A stretch of 50,747 bases of DNA from NCBI GenBank assembly GCA_937929815.1, contig CALFUW010000100.1, forward strand, positions 1 through 50,747. The letters run 5' to 3'. This DNA is from an uncultured Flavobacteriales bacterium (GTDB lineage Bacteria; Bacteroidota; Bacteroidia; Flavobacteriales; Schleiferiaceae). Positions 50,038-50,747 of this stretch are shown piece by piece; position 1 is the first letter of the stretch, and the number at the start of each line of letters is the position of its first letter. Below the pieces are notes generated by a model. The model saw only the letters and a list, made by a program, of their open reading frames with translations. It was not told the DNA's origin and did not search any database. A program made the translations under genes and the position numbers.

Positions 50038-50419
50038 GCTCGCCATTGAGCAGCGGTTCAAGTAGTGGCAGTTTGTCTTTGGTCATAGGCTTATCCAGAA
50101 ACATTTTGACCAACTTATTTTTATTTGCTCGTTGGCGGTCTTCCTCATCCACCGAGGCAGTAAACATCACTACAGGGTATTCGTATCCTTCTTTTTGAAC
50201 ACGTTCTATAAACTCCCACCCGTTCATTCCAGGCATATTTACATCCACCAAAATAAATTTTGGACTAGCCTTGCCTTCCTTAATTGCAGATAATGCCTCC
50301 GTCGGGTCTAAAAAATCAATCACCTCTACTCCATCTATATTCATTGAAAAAACTTTGCGACATATCAGGTTTTGAATCTGGTCGTCATTGACCACCATTA
50401 TTTGCTTTTTATTTGCCAT
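50030..50419 (-). CDS. Stand-alone response regulator receiver protein
   Basis: MANKKQIMVVNDDQIQNL, FILVDVNMPGMNGWEFI, VVMFTAS, MFLDKPM; start moved to MANKKQ. Confidence 0.92.
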   Translation of the reverse strand: MANKKQIMVVNDDQIQNLICRKVFSMNIDGVEVIDFLDPTEALSAIKEGKASPKFILVDVNMPGMNGWEFIERVQKEGYEYPVVMFTASVDEEDRQRANKNKLVKMFLDKPMTKDKLPLLEPLLNGEHA

Positions 50420-50436
50420 TGTATATAAAAATTGCA

Positions 50437-50444
50437 CAAAAGTA
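50437..50444 (-). promoter_or_regulatory. -7 element (TACTTTTG) upstream of receiver gene
   Basis: Exact TAnnTTTG on minus strand, 17 nt from ATG at 50419. Confidence 0.45.
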
Positions 50445-50468
50445 TAATTATAATGAAAAACTAAAATA

Positions 50469-50747
50469 TTGAAATCATTAATTTTAAAGCCTGCCCTATT
50501 CCCTGTGTCGCTATTGATACAACTGGTGTTGATCATTCGTCACTATTTGTATGACAGGGGAATACTACGCAGCACAAAATTTTCGGATGTGGCGGTTGTT
50601 GCCATCGGAAATCTCTCGATGGGGGGTACGGGAAAAACACCTATGACCGAATTTTTAGCCGAACACTTGGTAAAATCATTCAATGTGGCAGTACTCTCCA
50701 GGGGATATGGCCGGAAGACAAAGGGATTCAGGTGGGTGCATCCACAA
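50469..50747 (+). CDS. lpxK: Tetraacyldisaccharide 4'-kinase, N-terminal part (truncated by window end)
   Basis: LKSLILKPALFPVSLLIQLVLIIRHYLYDRGILRSTKFSDVAVVAIGNLSMGGTGKTPMTEFLAEHL..VLSRGYGRKTKGF; apparent TTG start. Confidence 0.92.
   Translation, partial: MKSLILKPALFPVSLLIQLVLIIRHYLYDRGILRSTKFSDVAVVAIGNLSMGGTGKTPMTEFLAEHLVKSFNVAVLSRGYGRKTKGFRWVHPQ

Noticed and set aside
1-50747. CRISPR arrays, transposases, IS terminal repeats, toxin-antitoxin pairs, restriction or retron-like systems
   Set aside because: Looked for repeated spacers, transposase/integrase motifs, RT motifs and small paired ORFs; none supported

Overview
The window is a gene-dense chromosomal segment from a Bacteroidetes-type bacterium. 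The assignment rests on TAnnTTTG -7 boxes, a type IX secretion (T9SS) sorting domain, A/T-rich start regions, and the ECF and PorV-like families present. I see no CRISPR array, transposon, prophage or rRNA. Most genes are housekeeping: ruvB, comEC, lpxB, surE, sucAB, priA, recR, ribB(A), pdxH, rplU-rpmA, panB, tRNA-Val and the start of lpxK. Accessory loci include a three-gene ECF-sigma/membrane/periplasmic-sensor cassette, a helix-hairpin-helix outer-membrane protein paired with a PorV/PorQ-like barrel, a LytS/LytTR-type two-component pair convergent with a T9SS-exported metalloprotease, two stand-alone receiver proteins, a membrane-anchored J-domain protein and a lone ACR3 transporter. The strongest 'second look' points are: a RibBA whose GTP-cyclohydrolase II half has lost all three zinc cysteines; a YhhN-like protein with Asp-to-Asn changes; a degenerate receiver whose 3' end overlaps comEC by 99 nt and whose start codon sits in an imperfect direct repeat; overlapping opposed promoters at 41734-41756; and a DnaJ-like ORF without an ATG, in frame with rluA across one stop codon. 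I did not find an unambiguous new defence or mobile system. The best candidates for an undescribed system are the HhH/barrel pair and the ECF cassette. All family calls come from reading the protein sequences; no database search was run.
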